DNA from: Streptomyces sp. ML-6
Lineage (GTDB): Bacteria; Actinomycetota; Actinomycetes; Streptomycetales; Streptomycetaceae
Reading direction: 5' to 3'
DNA: 64,000 bases
Assembly (NCBI RefSeq): GCF_030116705.1
Contig: NZ_JAOTIK010000001.1
Span: 3,925,001 to 3,989,000 of the forward strand
Part shown: positions 17,577 to 26,333 of the stretch, piece after piece
How positions within the stretch are numbered: position 1 is the first letter of the stretch
Layout of the letters: each line of letters begins with the position of its first letter
The notes under the pieces: generated by a model
What the model was told of the DNA's origin: nothing
What the model saw: only the letters and a program-made list of their open reading frames with translations
Database searches by the model: none
Made by a program: the position numbers and the translations under genes

Positions 17577-18256
17577 TGGACCAGGCGGTTCGTCGCGGAG
17601 GCGAAACCCAGCCAGGTGTGCCGGTTGCCCGCCCAGCACCAGCCCACCTTGGGGGCGTTGCGGCGCTCGCGGCCGTCCCGTCCGGTGCCGTTGCTGATCC
17701 AGATCGCCGGCGTGCGGGCGTCCAGCGCGCTGTCGGTCTTGCGCAGCCGGGAGCCGATGGTCATGAAGCAGTGGTTGCGCTCCAGGACGGCGGGCTGCTG
17801 CATCACCCAGTGGATGCCCTCGGTGAGCAGCAGCGGGGTTCGGGCCTTCGCCGTGAGGGCGGGCAGCGCCTCGTTCGGGCTCCAGTCGGCCATCTGGTCG
17901 CCTCGGTCGACGCCGGTGAGGAGGTAGAGCGGAGCATCGGGCAGGGCGACGGTGTCGAGCGGGGCGAAGAGGTCGACATCGGGCATGTCGGTGACGACGA
18001 AGCCCGGCTTGCCGTCGCGGCGGAGCAGCGGCGCGAGAGCGGAGGCAGGAGCCCGGTCCGGGTGAACGGCGAGCAGGGCGCCGTCGCCGCCCGCGGGGAG
18101 CTCGGCGGCCTCGGCGAAGGTACGCAGATCGTCGACGGACAGTCCGGCGATCTCGTGCACCCCCAGTTCGATCAGCCGCTCGGCCTGTGCGCTCAGGGCC
18201 GGAAGCGCGGGGAGAACGGTGGAGACGGCGGACATGGCGGACATGGCTTCGGACAC
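17567..18256 (-). CDS. DUF5701 family protein
   Basis: A 229-aa protein matching the DUF5701 pattern: an N-terminal helical part (QAERLIELGVHEIAGLSVDDLRTFAEAAEL), KPGFVVTDMPDVDLFAPLDTVALPDAPLYLLTGVDRGDQMADWSPNEALPAL, LLLTEGIHWVMQQPAVLERNHCFMTIGSR, and a C-terminal PAIWISN..PKVGWCWAGNRHTWLGFASA. The function of the family is unknown. GTG 18256 has GGGAG a few nt upstream; ATG 18244 is the alternative. Both sides contain a short ACCAGGGGAGTCC repeat (about 17355 and 18347). Confidence 0.8.
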   Translation of the reverse strand: MSEAMSAMSAVSTVLPALPALSAQAERLIELGVHEIAGLSVDDLRTFAEAAELPAGGDGALLAVHPDRAPASALAPLLRRDGKPGFVVTDMPDVDLFAPLDTVALPDAPLYLLTGVDRGDQMADWSPNEALPALTAKARTPLLLTEGIHWVMQQPAVLERNHCFMTIGSRLRKTDSALDARTPAIWISNGTGRDGRERRNAPKVGWCWAGNRHTWLGFASATNRLVQGL

Positions 18257-18397
18257 GATGCTCCCGGGAGTCGCGACGTGCAGGGCGCAGAGGCAACGAA
18301 GCCGGCCGCCGGAACATTCCCGCACCCCGAGGGAAACGACACGCACCAGGGGAGTCCGCGGGGTGCGCGACGACGGTGGGGGTACCGACGCTCCGGC

Positions 18398-18670
18398 TCA
18401 CTTCGTCCCGGGCAGGCACTCGGCGAGCAGGCCGACGATGTCGCGCCAGGCCCGCTGCGCGCGCCGGGGGCGGTGGCCGACGTCGGGGAGCACGGTCTGA
18501 TCGGCCGACGGGTGGTGAAAGGCGTGCAGGGCCCCACCGTATGGAGCCGGAACGTAGTGATCGCCGAGCCAGGCCGAGCCGGTCTTCACCCTCGGCGGAA
18601 CGGAGTGGACGCGGGAGACGGTGTCGCCCGCGTACCGGGGAACCACCCCGTACGGCCTGATCGTCGGTTA
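18398..18670 (-). pseudogene. Probable C-terminal fragment of an alpha/beta hydrolase
   Basis: This reverse frame has nearly uniform G/C third positions and reads AWLGDHYVPAPYGGALHAFHHPSADQTVLPDVGHRPRRAQRAWRDIVGLLAECLPGTK. That resembles the last strand-helix units of alpha/beta hydrolases, with Asp (GDHYVPAP) and catalytic His (DVGHRP), but the nucleophile half is missing. The upstream end abuts the divergent gene at 18676, so the fragment is either a decayed remnant or a short gene of unknown role. Confidence 0.4.
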
Positions 18671-18675
18671 CAGGT

Positions 18676-19716
18676 GTGACTGAAGTGACGCCTGCTCTGA
18701 CTGACGAACACAGCGAACTGATCTCCGACCTGTCCGGAATCGTCAGTGACTACCCCTGTGTGGATCCCGAGGCGACCCTCGTCGTTCTCGCCGACGATGC
18801 GTCGGACGCGCTCGGCCGCGTCGGCTCCCCGGAAGGCCGCCGAGAGCGGACCGGGTACGCGATCCTCCTGTACGCCACGTGCTGGTACGTGGCGGCACGC
18901 GTCTTCAACAAGTCCTTGTTCGTGTCGTACACGGAGGCCCTGGACGGGTTCCGGGCCACGCTGGACCCGGCCACCTGCACCTGCCCGGCCGACTCCCATC
19001 CCTCGGACCTGGACTCGGAGTACGGGATCGAGGCCGGGGTGAGTCTGCTGACCGAGGCCGGCCGGGCCGTGTTCGCCGAGGACTACGGTCTCGAGGGCGA
19101 GGAACTGGTGGCGTTCGACTGCGAGGGGTTCCTCGCGGACCTCGTCGACCAGGCCGCGGGCCACGTGCGTGAGGCGTACCGGAACATCTTCGGCGGCGTC
19201 GACGTCTCCCACCTCGACGCGGAGTTCGTCCGGGATGACGGCGGCATCGACATCGTCGCGGTGCAGGAGTCGATCCGCCGTACCTGGGAGAACAACACGG
19301 GCCCGGTCGCGCTGTGGGCGGCCCGTCGTCGGCTCTCCGGACAGGTGCGGGACGAGGAGCGGCTCGGCCTGTTCCTGTGCATGTGGATGGGCATCGTCCA
19401 GACCTACGAGGGGCTGCCGCCCTCCTACGCCCGTGATCTGGTCGCCGCTCTCGACACCGTCGACCTGGACGTCTCCTGCGACCACCCGAGGCATCCCTGG
19501 TCCACCGCGGACGGCTCCGTGCAGAGCCGGTACCGCGCGGTGGTCCACCTGTACGCGCCGGAGGACCACCCGGACACTCCCGTGCCCGCCGAACTCTCGG
19601 CCCGTGAGCTGTGGGAATGCCCGGTGCAGTACGCCGAGCTGGCCCGCAAGGCGCAGGAGAACATCAAGGGCTGGCGCGTCATGCGCGGCGGCGAGGACGA
19701 GGACTGGGAGGACTGA
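18676..19716 (+). CDS. Hypothetical protein, 346 aa
   Basis: I do not recognise this protein. It is acidic and soluble, with a helical N-terminal half, a Cys cluster CTCPADSHPSDLDSE (about residues 100-114) and a Cys/Trp-containing middle (LGLFLCMWMGIVQTYEG). The C-terminus is strongly acidic (GGEDEDWED). Codon use is typical of the core genome. The start is GTG 18676; an alternative GTG lies three codons later. It is a single gene with no obvious partner. Confidence 0.75.
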   Translation: MTEVTPALTDEHSELISDLSGIVSDYPCVDPEATLVVLADDASDALGRVGSPEGRRERTGYAILLYATCWYVAARVFNKSLFVSYTEALDGFRATLDPATCTCPADSHPSDLDSEYGIEAGVSLLTEAGRAVFAEDYGLEGEELVAFDCEGFLADLVDQAAGHVREAYRNIFGGVDVSHLDAEFVRDDGGIDIVAVQESIRRTWENNTGPVALWAARRRLSGQVRDEERLGLFLCMWMGIVQTYEGLPPSYARDLVAALDTVDLDVSCDHPRHPWSTADGSVQSRYRAVVHLYAPEDHPDTPVPAELSARELWECPVQYAELARKAQENIKGWRVMRGGEDEDWED

Positions 19717-19941
19717 GCCGCCTTCGCTCCTCGGGCCGGTGCCGAAGGCCGACCGCCGACTCTCGTCACCGGCCCGACCGGCCGCCGAACAGCGTGGAGA
19801 GCCGATCTCACCAGCCCGTACAGCCCGGCGCGGGAGCGGGCGGCCACATGGGCACGCGGTCCCGGCCACGCCCTTGGCCGGGACCGCGGAGCGCCCTGAA
19901 ATGAGGTCGCCGCCGCAGGCTTCTCCAGGTAGTTCTTGAGC

Positions 19942-21324
19942 ATGACCTCCCTATCCGAACAGTTGCTTCCCGGTACCCGGCGCGCCCTGCTGCACCGCAT
20001 CGCCACCGCGCAGTCGGAAGGCCGCGCGCCCTCGCTCGTCGCCGCAGTGCAGCGACAGGGAAAGATCGTCTGGAGCGGTTCCCGCAGCTGCATCGACGAC
20101 CACGCCCCCGACACCGACACACAGTTCCGGATCGGCTCCCTCACCAAGACCTTCACCGCGGTGCTGGTGCTGCGCCTGCGGGACGAAGGTCTCCTGAACC
20201 TGGACGACCCGCTGGAGAAACACCTGCCGGGCACCGGCGTCGGTGACGTCACGGTCCATCAACTGCTGGGACACAGCGCGGGACTCGCCGCCGAATCCCC
20301 CGGACCCTGGTGGGAGCGGACGCCGGGCGCACTGCGGCCCGAACTGGCCGACGTGCTCGGCGAGCAGACGCGGCTACACACCCCCGGCCACCGCTACCAC
20401 TACTCGAATCCCGGCTACACCCTGCTGGGCGCGCTGATCGAGAAGATGCGCGGGGCGAGCTGGGAGCAGGTGCTGCAACGGGAGATCCTGGAGCCGTTGG
20501 GCATGCACCGTACGAGTTCCCAGCCGCAGTCCCCGCACGCGGGGGGCTGGGCCGTGCACCCCTGGGCCGATGTCATGCTTCCCGAACCGGTGGAGGACCT
20601 CGGGCTGATGGCCCCGGCCGGCCAGCTCTGGTCGACGACCGGTGATCTCCTGCGCTTCGCGGCCTTCCTGGCCGAGGGGGACGACCGGGTGCTCCGCGCC
20701 GCCTCCGTGCGGCAGATGCGCGAACCGTCCGCGCCGGGCGAGTCCGTTGACTGGGAGCTGGCATACGGGCTGGGACTCCAGGTGCTGCGGGTGGACGGCC
20801 GTACGCTCATCGGGCACATGGGCTCGCTGCCGGGCTTCCTGGCATCCCTGTGGATCGACATCGAGAACGATGTGTCGGCCGTCGTGCTCACCAATACGAC
20901 GGCCGGTGTGATGGTCGGTGGCGTCGCCGCCGATCTCGTGGGCATCGTGGCCGAGGCCGAGCCCCGCATCCCCGAGCCCTGGCGTCCGTTGCCGGAGGTG
21001 GACGCCGAACTGCTCGCGCTGACCGGCCCCTGGTACTGGGGCACCCGGGCGAACATCCTGCGCATGACCGCGGGCGGCGGGGTGGAACTCCGGCCGATGC
21101 AGGGCAGTGGCCGCGGCGCCCGGTTCACCGCACGGCCCGACGGCACCTGGGTCGGTCTCGACGGCTACTACGCGGGGGAGACGCTGCGCGTGGTCCGGAA
21201 CGAGGACGGCAGCGTGAACCACCTCGATCTCGGCTCGTTCGTCTTCACACGGGAGCCGTACGACCCCGCAGCGGCGGTTCCCGGCGGTGTCGACGAGGGC
21301 GGGTGGCGGGGCCTGGAGGTCTGA
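19942..21324 (+). CDS. Serine hydrolase of the beta-lactamase/class C PBP family
   Basis: A 460-aa protein with the SxxK nucleophile motif SLTK (in FRIGSLTKTFTAVLVLRLRDEGLL), the YxN motif YSN (HRYHYSNPGYTLLGALIEKM), and a third-box-like GHMGSLPGF. There is no signal peptide, so it is probably cytoplasmic and acts as an esterase or peptidase rather than a resistance enzyme. An extra C-terminal beta-rich domain (ELLALTGPWYWGTRANILRMTAG..) is common in this family. ATG 19942 was used; an in-frame TTG at 19936 sits closer to an AGG and may be the true start. A parS site lies 8 bp after the stop. Confidence 0.88.
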   Translation: MTSLSEQLLPGTRRALLHRIATAQSEGRAPSLVAAVQRQGKIVWSGSRSCIDDHAPDTDTQFRIGSLTKTFTAVLVLRLRDEGLLNLDDPLEKHLPGTGVGDVTVHQLLGHSAGLAAESPGPWWERTPGALRPELADVLGEQTRLHTPGHRYHYSNPGYTLLGALIEKMRGASWEQVLQREILEPLGMHRTSSQPQSPHAGGWAVHPWADVMLPEPVEDLGLMAPAGQLWSTTGDLLRFAAFLAEGDDRVLRAASVRQMREPSAPGESVDWELAYGLGLQVLRVDGRTLIGHMGSLPGFLASLWIDIENDVSAVVLTNTTAGVMVGGVAADLVGIVAEAEPRIPEPWRPLPEVDAELLALTGPWYWGTRANILRMTAGGGVELRPMQGSGRGARFTARPDGTWVGLDGYYAGETLRVVRNEDGSVNHLDLGSFVFTREPYDPAAAVPGGVDEGGWRGLEV

Positions 21325-21331
21325 GCGTCAC

Positions 21332-21345
21332 GTTTCACGTGAAAC
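21332..21345. promoter_or_regulatory. parS: parS site
   Basis: GTTTCACGTGAAAC, perfect match, just after the serine hydrolase stop codon and before its terminator. Confidence 0.9.
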
Positions 21346-21348
21346 ACG

Positions 21349-21368
21349 GGCGGCCCGATCGGGCCGCC
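21349..21368. terminator. Terminator palindrome between convergent genes
   Basis: GGCGGCCCGATCGGGCCGCC is a perfect 20-bp palindrome between the serine hydrolase and the convergent GNAT gene. Confidence 0.65.
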
Positions 21369-21450
21369 GCCTCCCGGTCCAGCGGGGCGCGGGGGCACGG
21401 AGCGGTCCGTGTCCCCGTCAGCTGGACGGAGCGGGGCCTCGGACCACGCA

Positions 21451-21903
21451 TCAGAGCGCGAGTTTGAAGCCGACGTGGCTGGCGGTGAAACCGAGCCGCT
21501 CGTAGAAACGATGGGCGTCGGTCCGGGTGGCGTCGGACGTCAGCTGGACCAACTGGCAGCCCTGGCGCCGGGATTCATCCACGGCCCATTCGATCAGCAG
21601 GGTGCCCAGGCCGCTGCCGCGCTCATCGGCGTGGATGCGTACGCCCTCGATGACCGAGCGGGTCGAGCCGCGACGGGAGAGCCCCGGGATCACGGTCAGT
21701 TGCAGTGTTCCGACGACCCGGCCTTCGCGCACGGCGACGACCAGATGCTGGTTCGGGTCGTCCGCCAGCCGTTGGAACGCGGTGCGGTACGGGGCGAGGT
21801 CGTCCGGCGACTCCCGCTGTGCCCCCAGTGGGTCGTCGGCGAGCATGGCCACGATCGCCGGGATGTCGGTAAGGCCCGCAGGGCTTATTTCCAGGTGGCT
21901 CAT
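21451..21903 (-). CDS. GNAT family N-acetyltransferase
   Basis: A 150-aa single-domain GNAT. The acetyl-CoA pyrophosphate loop is the R/Q-x-x-G-x-G/A type: VRIHADERGSGLGTLLIEWAVDESRRQGC, followed by VQLTSDATRTDAHRFYERLGFTASHVGFKLAL, the usual last strand and FYxxxGF motif. The substrate is unknown. ATG 21903 is used in preference to an upstream start at 21939. Confidence 0.88.
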   Translation of the reverse strand: MSHLEISPAGLTDIPAIVAMLADDPLGAQRESPDDLAPYRTAFQRLADDPNQHLVVAVREGRVVGTLQLTVIPGLSRRGSTRSVIEGVRIHADERGSGLGTLLIEWAVDESRRQGCQLVQLTSDATRTDAHRFYERLGFTASHVGFKLAL

Positions 21904-21982
21904 GATCGGCAGACTATGCAGAACGACCGGGTGGCGCACCCGGGTTCGGCCTGTTCGCGCGGTCGGTGGCGACCTGTTCGGT

Positions 21983-22450
21983 TCACGCGGTCGGTGCGGG
22001 GGCCTTCAGCGTTTCGACGGCTTCGACCAGCGGGGCCAGCTCAGGGTTCCTGGCGGCTTCGTCGAGTGCGGTACGCAGCGCGCTGTCGTTGGTCGGCCGG
22101 GCCTCGGCGAGCAGGGCGAGACCGGATTCTGTGACATCGGTGTAGATGCCGCGACGGTCGGTGGCGCAGAGATACCGGGTCAGCAGCCCGCGGTCCTCGA
22201 GACGGGTGACCAGACGGGTCGTGGCGCTCTGGCTGAGAACGACGGCATCCGCGACCTGCTTCATCTGGAGGTGTCCCCCGGGGCCGCTGTGCTGCCTGCT
22301 CAAGACGTCGAGCAGGGAGTACTCCCGCACGCTGAGACCGTGCCCGGACTGCAGGGCCCGCTCGATGCGGGCCTCAATCTTCCCGTGAAGCAGGGAGAGG
22401 GCGCACCAGCCCTGGGCGAGGGCGGTCAGTGCGGGGTCCGTCGCTGTCAT
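21983..22450 (-). CDS. MarR family transcriptional regulator
   Basis: A 155-aa winged-helix regulator: LSVREYSLLDVLSRQ, LQMKQVADAVVLSQSATTRLVTRLEDRGLLTRYLCATDRRGIYTDVTESGLALLAEA (recognition helix and wing with the conserved DRR-x-x-x-T). The start ATG 22450 has GGAAGAGAG upstream. It is 80 bp upstream of the GNAT gene on the same strand and may be co-transcribed with it. The effector is unknown. Confidence 0.9.
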   Translation of the reverse strand: MTATDPALTALAQGWCALSLLHGKIEARIERALQSGHGLSVREYSLLDVLSRQHSGPGGHLQMKQVADAVVLSQSATTRLVTRLEDRGLLTRYLCATDRRGIYTDVTESGLALLAEARPTNDSALRTALDEAARNPELAPLVEAVETLKAPAPTA

Positions 22451-22638
22451 GGGTCTCTCTTCCGGGTCGGAGCCGCTTTCATTCAGGGTAGGCGACTTCC
22501 GAAACAGCCCCGGCGTGCCAATTGACCAGTGACTGCAGGCATGGGGACGCGCATGAAGCGCTGCGGCGATCCCCTGGGAAGTAAAACCCCCGCCGCTCGT
22601 GCTCCGTGCCGTCGGGGTCTTCGGTACCGGATCGGTCG

Positions 22639-23508
22639 TCAGCCCATCGCCACGGTCAGGGGGGCGTAGCGGCGGCTCCAGTCCCCGGGCAGGTCGGAAG
22701 CCCCACGAACCATCAGCGTGGTCGTGGGGCCGGGCCGCAGACCGCATTCCCCGAACCAGTCGAGCAGCTTCGAATGACGTGCGTCGATGTCCGTGCGCAG
22801 GGGGCGATCCGTCGTCCCGGCGAGAGAGGCGACGAGTTCCCGGGCCGTGGCGGTGTCACGAGCGATCAGCGGGCCCACCACCTGAGTGCCTCCGCTCGGC
22901 CAGGTCGCCGCGTAACCGACGAGGTCTCCGCCGTCCTCGGCGACCCGGATGTGGTCGGCGTACGCGGGCAGCCGGGCGAGGACGTGGGTCCGGTCGGTGC
23001 CGAAGACCTCCGCGTCCAGCCGGACCAGGGTGCGCAGGTCCTCCGCCGAGGCCGGGCGGACGGACACGGTGGGGGAGCTGTCCCCGGTCGGCCGGAAGAG
23101 GCCGGTAACCCGCTCGGTGCGGCCCACGGCAGTGAATCCGAGCTGTTCGTAGAGAGGCTGCCCCGCGGATGTCGCATGGAGGCTGAGCGGTGTGTCCCCG
23201 GTCCCGGCCATCACATGGTTCATCAGCCGTCGGCCTATGCCCTGCCGCGCGTACCGCTCCGCGACGAGCAGCATGCCGATGGCGGCCAGCCGCGAACCGT
23301 AGGAGGTCACCACGCAGGTGGCCATCAGCCCCTTTCCCTCGGGGTCGTCCATGCCGTAAGCCGTTCCCGCGGCCAGGAGGAGACCCCATCTGTGCTCGTC
23401 GCGGGACCAGCCCCGGTCCTCGCAGAGATCGGCGCAGGCGACCAGGTCACCCGGGGTGAGGCGCCGCACGGGCGAGTCGGCGGGCGGGCGGGGAAGTGAG
23501 CTGGGCAT
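22639..23508 (-). CDS. Tandem GNAT-domain acetyltransferase
   Basis: A 289-aa protein. The N-terminal GNAT domain (about 10-130) has the acetyl-CoA loop MLLVAERYARQGIGRRLMNHVM and PLYEQLGFTAVGRTERVTGLF. The C-terminal half (about 150-285: VRLDAEVFGTDRTHVLARL, GPLIARDTATARELVASLAG) looks like the degenerate second GNAT domain of the GNAT/Acetyltransf_18 type. Substrate unknown. It stands between the MarR and membrane protein genes. Confidence 0.85.
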   Translation of the reverse strand: MPSSLPRPPADSPVRRLTPGDLVACADLCEDRGWSRDEHRWGLLLAAGTAYGMDDPEGKGLMATCVVTSYGSRLAAIGMLLVAERYARQGIGRRLMNHVMAGTGDTPLSLHATSAGQPLYEQLGFTAVGRTERVTGLFRPTGDSSPTVSVRPASAEDLRTLVRLDAEVFGTDRTHVLARLPAYADHIRVAEDGGDLVGYAATWPSGGTQVVGPLIARDTATARELVASLAGTTDRPLRTDIDARHSKLLDWFGECGLRPGPTTTLMVRGASDLPGDWSRRYAPLTVAMG

Positions 23509-23513
23509 GGGGG

Positions 23514-24062
23514 TCAGGCTGTCCGACGTGGTGTTCGCACGTCCACTGCTTTACCGCTCCCGGCAGCTGCCTCACCGGTTCTGGCAGCCGGACGCTGCCG
23601 TCGACCGCGACGGGTCGGCCCCCAGGGCTTCAGTACCGATATCGCGGTGATGAACAGGTAGGTCGCCGTCGCCACCGACGGAGCGACCACCAGGTCGATG
23701 TCGACGGTGCCGCGTGCCGCTGCCTCGTCGATGCCGGGACGCAACGAGAACACGGACAGTGCCGTCGTGATCAGGGTGAGCCAGAACTTCGTCCAGACCC
23801 ATCGGTGTCTGGCCAGCCCCCAGGGGGTGCCGAGTGCGAGGACGAGGCCGCTGATCAGGGAGAGCAGAGCGACCGGTACGACCAGCCAGTCACCGAAGAC
23901 CTTCATGGCGAGGGTGGCGGCCCGTGCGGTGGCGGGCTCCTCGGTGAGGAAGGCCGTGATGCCGAGCGTCAGCAGCCCGACGGTCAGTCCCAGCCAGCTC
24001 ACGGATATCGAGACGTGCGCCACCAGGAGACCGCGGCGGAGGGAGCGTTTGAGTGGTTTCAC
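23514..24062 (-). CDS. Four-helix membrane protein (DUF2269-like)
   Basis: A 182-aa protein with four or five hydrophobic segments: GLLVAHVSISVSWLGLTVGLLTLGITAFL, DWLVVPVALLSLISGLVLALG, WVWTKFWLTLITTALSVFSL and APSVATATYLFITAISVL. It resembles small DUF2269-type integral membrane proteins. The C-terminal 35 residues are basic and hydrophilic. The preferred start, GTG 24062, is inside a parS palindrome (GTGAAA, giving MKPLKRSL); GTG 24071 is also in frame. No Shine-Dalgarno sequence precedes either. It is 5 bp upstream of the tandem GNAT gene. Confidence 0.75.
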   Translation of the reverse strand: MKPLKRSLRRGLLVAHVSISVSWLGLTVGLLTLGITAFLTEEPATARAATLAMKVFGDWLVVPVALLSLISGLVLALGTPWGLARHRWVWTKFWLTLITTALSVFSLRPGIDEAAARGTVDIDLVVAPSVATATYLFITAISVLKPWGPTRRGRRQRPAARTGEAAAGSGKAVDVRTPRRTA

Positions 24063-24069
24063 GTGAAAC
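24056..24069. promoter_or_regulatory. parS: parS site overlapping a start codon
   Basis: GTTTCACGTGAAAC, perfect match. On the reverse strand its internal GTG is the likely start codon of the membrane protein gene. Confidence 0.9.
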
Positions 24070-24071
24070 AC

Positions 24072-24466
24072 GGTGCCCGCACCGAGGCGAGAGGACGTCC
24101 CACAGCGGGAGTAACCGCGCGTACTGGCCTCGGCGTACAGCACGCCTTCTCCGCGAGCTTCCTCCCCGGAGCGGGACGCCGTTCCGTCCGGCTGCGAGGG
24201 CGGTTGCCGGAACCGGCACAGTCCGAGTGCGCGTGATGGATTCCGCAGGTCGGTCGCGGGGCAGAGAGCCGGACGGAAGGTCGTTTCGATAACCGGACTT
24301 CCTGCTGTTCCGTCCGGCCCGTACGTGGGGCAGGGCATGCTGGACCGAGGGATGTGGCAGAGCTCACCGGGCGGCTGCCGATGGGTCCCGACCGCACCCA
24401 TGGACAGGGCTGCGGACCGTGTGGGTACGTAAGGCGACCATTAAGACGTTTGAGGCGAGGCACAGG
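24072..24466. other. Divergent intergenic region upstream of the globin-reductase gene
   Basis: About 390 bp between divergent genes. I see no gene and no clear NO-responsive (NsrR-type) operator; promoters for both sides are presumed here. Confidence 0.35.
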
Positions 24467-25645
24467 ATGGATGCTCCGGCCACCGGGTGGACCGAGGACG
24501 CGACACACAGATCTGCCGACGCGGCTCTGATCCATCGCACTCTGACCGAGATCTCACCCGTGGCCGACCAGGTGACCTCGTACTTCTACGCCCTGCTTTT
24601 CGTCCGGCGTCCGGAGCTGCGCGAGCTGTTCCCGGTCGCGATGGACACCCAGCGCGACCGGCTCCTGCGCGCGATCCTCAACGCGGCCGATCGACTGGAC
24701 GATCCCGTTGCCCTGACCGAGTACCTCGGTGAACTGGGCCGGGGACACCGCAAGTACGGCACGCTGTCCGGGCACTATCCAGCGGTGGGGGAGGCGCTTC
24801 TGGGTGCCCTGAGCCGGTATGCGACCGCCACGTGGGACGAGAAGGCGGAAGCGGCATGGGTGCGCGCCTACACCACGATGTCGCAGATCATGATCGACGC
24901 GGCTGCCGAGGACGAGCAGTGGGCCCCCGCCTGGTGGCATGCGGAGATCGTTTTCCACGAGCTGAGAACCCGCGACATAGCGGTGCTCACGCTCCGTCCC
25001 GACCACGCCTACCCCTTTCTCGCAGGTCAGTACACGGCCGTGGAGACCCCGTGGTGGCCCCGGACCTGGCGGCACTACTCCTTCGCCTCGGCGCCCCGCC
25101 CCGACGGTCTGCTCACCTTCCACGTCAAGGCGGTCCCGGCCGGCTGGGTCTCCAGTGCCCTGGTGCACCGGGCCCGGCCGGGGGACGTCGTGCGCCTCGG
25201 CCCGCCCACCGGCAGGATGACGGTCGACCACTCCACCCACCACGGGCTGCTCTGCCTGGGCGGGGGCACGGGCATAGCCCCGATCAAGGCACTGGTGGAG
25301 GAGGTCGCCGAGCGGGGCGACCGGCGTCCGGTGGAGGTGTTCTACGGGGCGCACAGTGATCACGACCTGTACGAGATCGACACCCTGACCGAGCTGGAGC
25401 GGATCTACCCCTGGCTGGCGGTGCGGCCGGTGGTCGCCTCCGGCCGGGGGGAGGACGGAGTCCTGCAGGGGCTGCTGCCCGAGGCCGTGCGCGCGTGCGG
25501 CCCGTGGCACGAGTACGACGCCTATCTCTCCGGCCCGCCCGGCATGATCCGCAGCGGCGTGGACGTGCTGAGAGGGGTCGGCATACCGGCCGAGCGCATC
25601 CGGCACGACTACCTGGAGGAGCTGACGGGGACCGGCCACGGCTGA
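24467..25645 (+). CDS. Flavohaemoglobin-like globin/FAD-NAD(P)H reductase fusion
   Basis: A 392-aa protein. The N-terminal globin (about 15-150) has the FHb pattern: VTSYFYALLFVRRPELRELF (Tyr suited to position B10), MDTQRDRLLRAI (Gln at E7) and the proximal His at about 94 in GRGHRKYGTLSGHYPAVGEALL. The reductase half has the FAD motif RHYSFAS (about 204-210), the NAD(P) motif GGGTGIAPI and the C-terminal LSGPPGMI. Such proteins detoxify NO to nitrate or reduce oxygen. ATG 24467 follows GAGG and AGG; a GTG at 24419 would add 16 residues. The bacterial FHb length is about 395-400, so it is complete. Confidence 0.9.
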   Translation: MDAPATGWTEDATHRSADAALIHRTLTEISPVADQVTSYFYALLFVRRPELRELFPVAMDTQRDRLLRAILNAADRLDDPVALTEYLGELGRGHRKYGTLSGHYPAVGEALLGALSRYATATWDEKAEAAWVRAYTTMSQIMIDAAAEDEQWAPAWWHAEIVFHELRTRDIAVLTLRPDHAYPFLAGQYTAVETPWWPRTWRHYSFASAPRPDGLLTFHVKAVPAGWVSSALVHRARPGDVVRLGPPTGRMTVDHSTHHGLLCLGGGTGIAPIKALVEEVAERGDRRPVEVFYGAHSDHDLYEIDTLTELERIYPWLAVRPVVASGRGEDGVLQGLLPEAVRACGPWHEYDAYLSGPPGMIRSGVDVLRGVGIPAERIRHDYLEELTGTGHG

Positions 25646-25790
25646 TCCGGGCGACCACCCCGGGCCCGGCCCGGACCGCGCCCACGACCCCAGCCGACGA
25701 CGACCCGCGCCCAAGAACGAGGACGGGACGGGATCGAGGGCGGGAGCGAGAACCAGAACGGTAACGAGGGCGGGCCGAGGCTGTCGCCGG

Positions 25791-26270
25791 TCAGCCCAGG
25801 TCGGGTGCGTGCATCGCCCGTACGCCCTCGATGTTGCCGTCCAGGTAGTGCCGCAGCGACAGCGGTACGAGGTGGACGGCGGCGATCCCCATGCGGCTGA
25901 ACGGCACCCGCACGACGTCGTACTCCCCGCAGGGGTCATCGATCTCCGGGCCGTGGCGCCGGGACAGATCCATCGACTCCAGTCGGCAGACGAAGAAGTG
26001 CTGGACCTTCACTCCCTTCACCCCACCGCCCTCGATGTGCTCCACGGTGTCGACGAAACAGGGGACCACATCGGTGATCTTGGCGCCGAGTTCCTCGTCC
26101 ACCTCCCGGTGCAGGGCATCGACGACGGTGGCGTCCTCGGGCTCGACCCCGCCGCCCGGCGTGAGCCAGTACGGATCCACTCCGGGCTTGGTGCGCTTGA
26201 TGAGGATCAGGTCGTTGCCGTCGAGCAGGATGGCGCGTGCGGTGCGCTTGACCACAGGACGTTCGGTCAT
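25791..26270 (-). CDS. NUDIX hydrolase
   Basis: A 159-aa protein with a Nudix box close to consensus: GGGVEPEDATVVDALHREVDEELG (about residues 41-64). The REVxEELG half is intact, but the first Glu of GX5E is Ala if the standard spacing is applied. The family cleaves nucleoside diphosphates linked to another moiety; the substrate is unknown. ATG 26270 was chosen over the longer frame from 26288. It neighbours the LysR gene on the same strand. Confidence 0.88.
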   Translation of the reverse strand: MTERPVVKRTARAILLDGNDLILIKRTKPGVDPYWLTPGGGVEPEDATVVDALHREVDEELGAKITDVVPCFVDTVEHIEGGGVKGVKVQHFFVCRLESMDLSRRHGPEIDDPCGEYDVVRVPFSRMGIAAVHLVPLSLRHYLDGNIEGVRAMHAPDLG

Positions 26271-26333
26271 GGCAAGAGAGTGGCCCACTGAACCGCTTCT
26301 GAAACACTCGTCCGGTCCTGGGCGGGTATGCGC

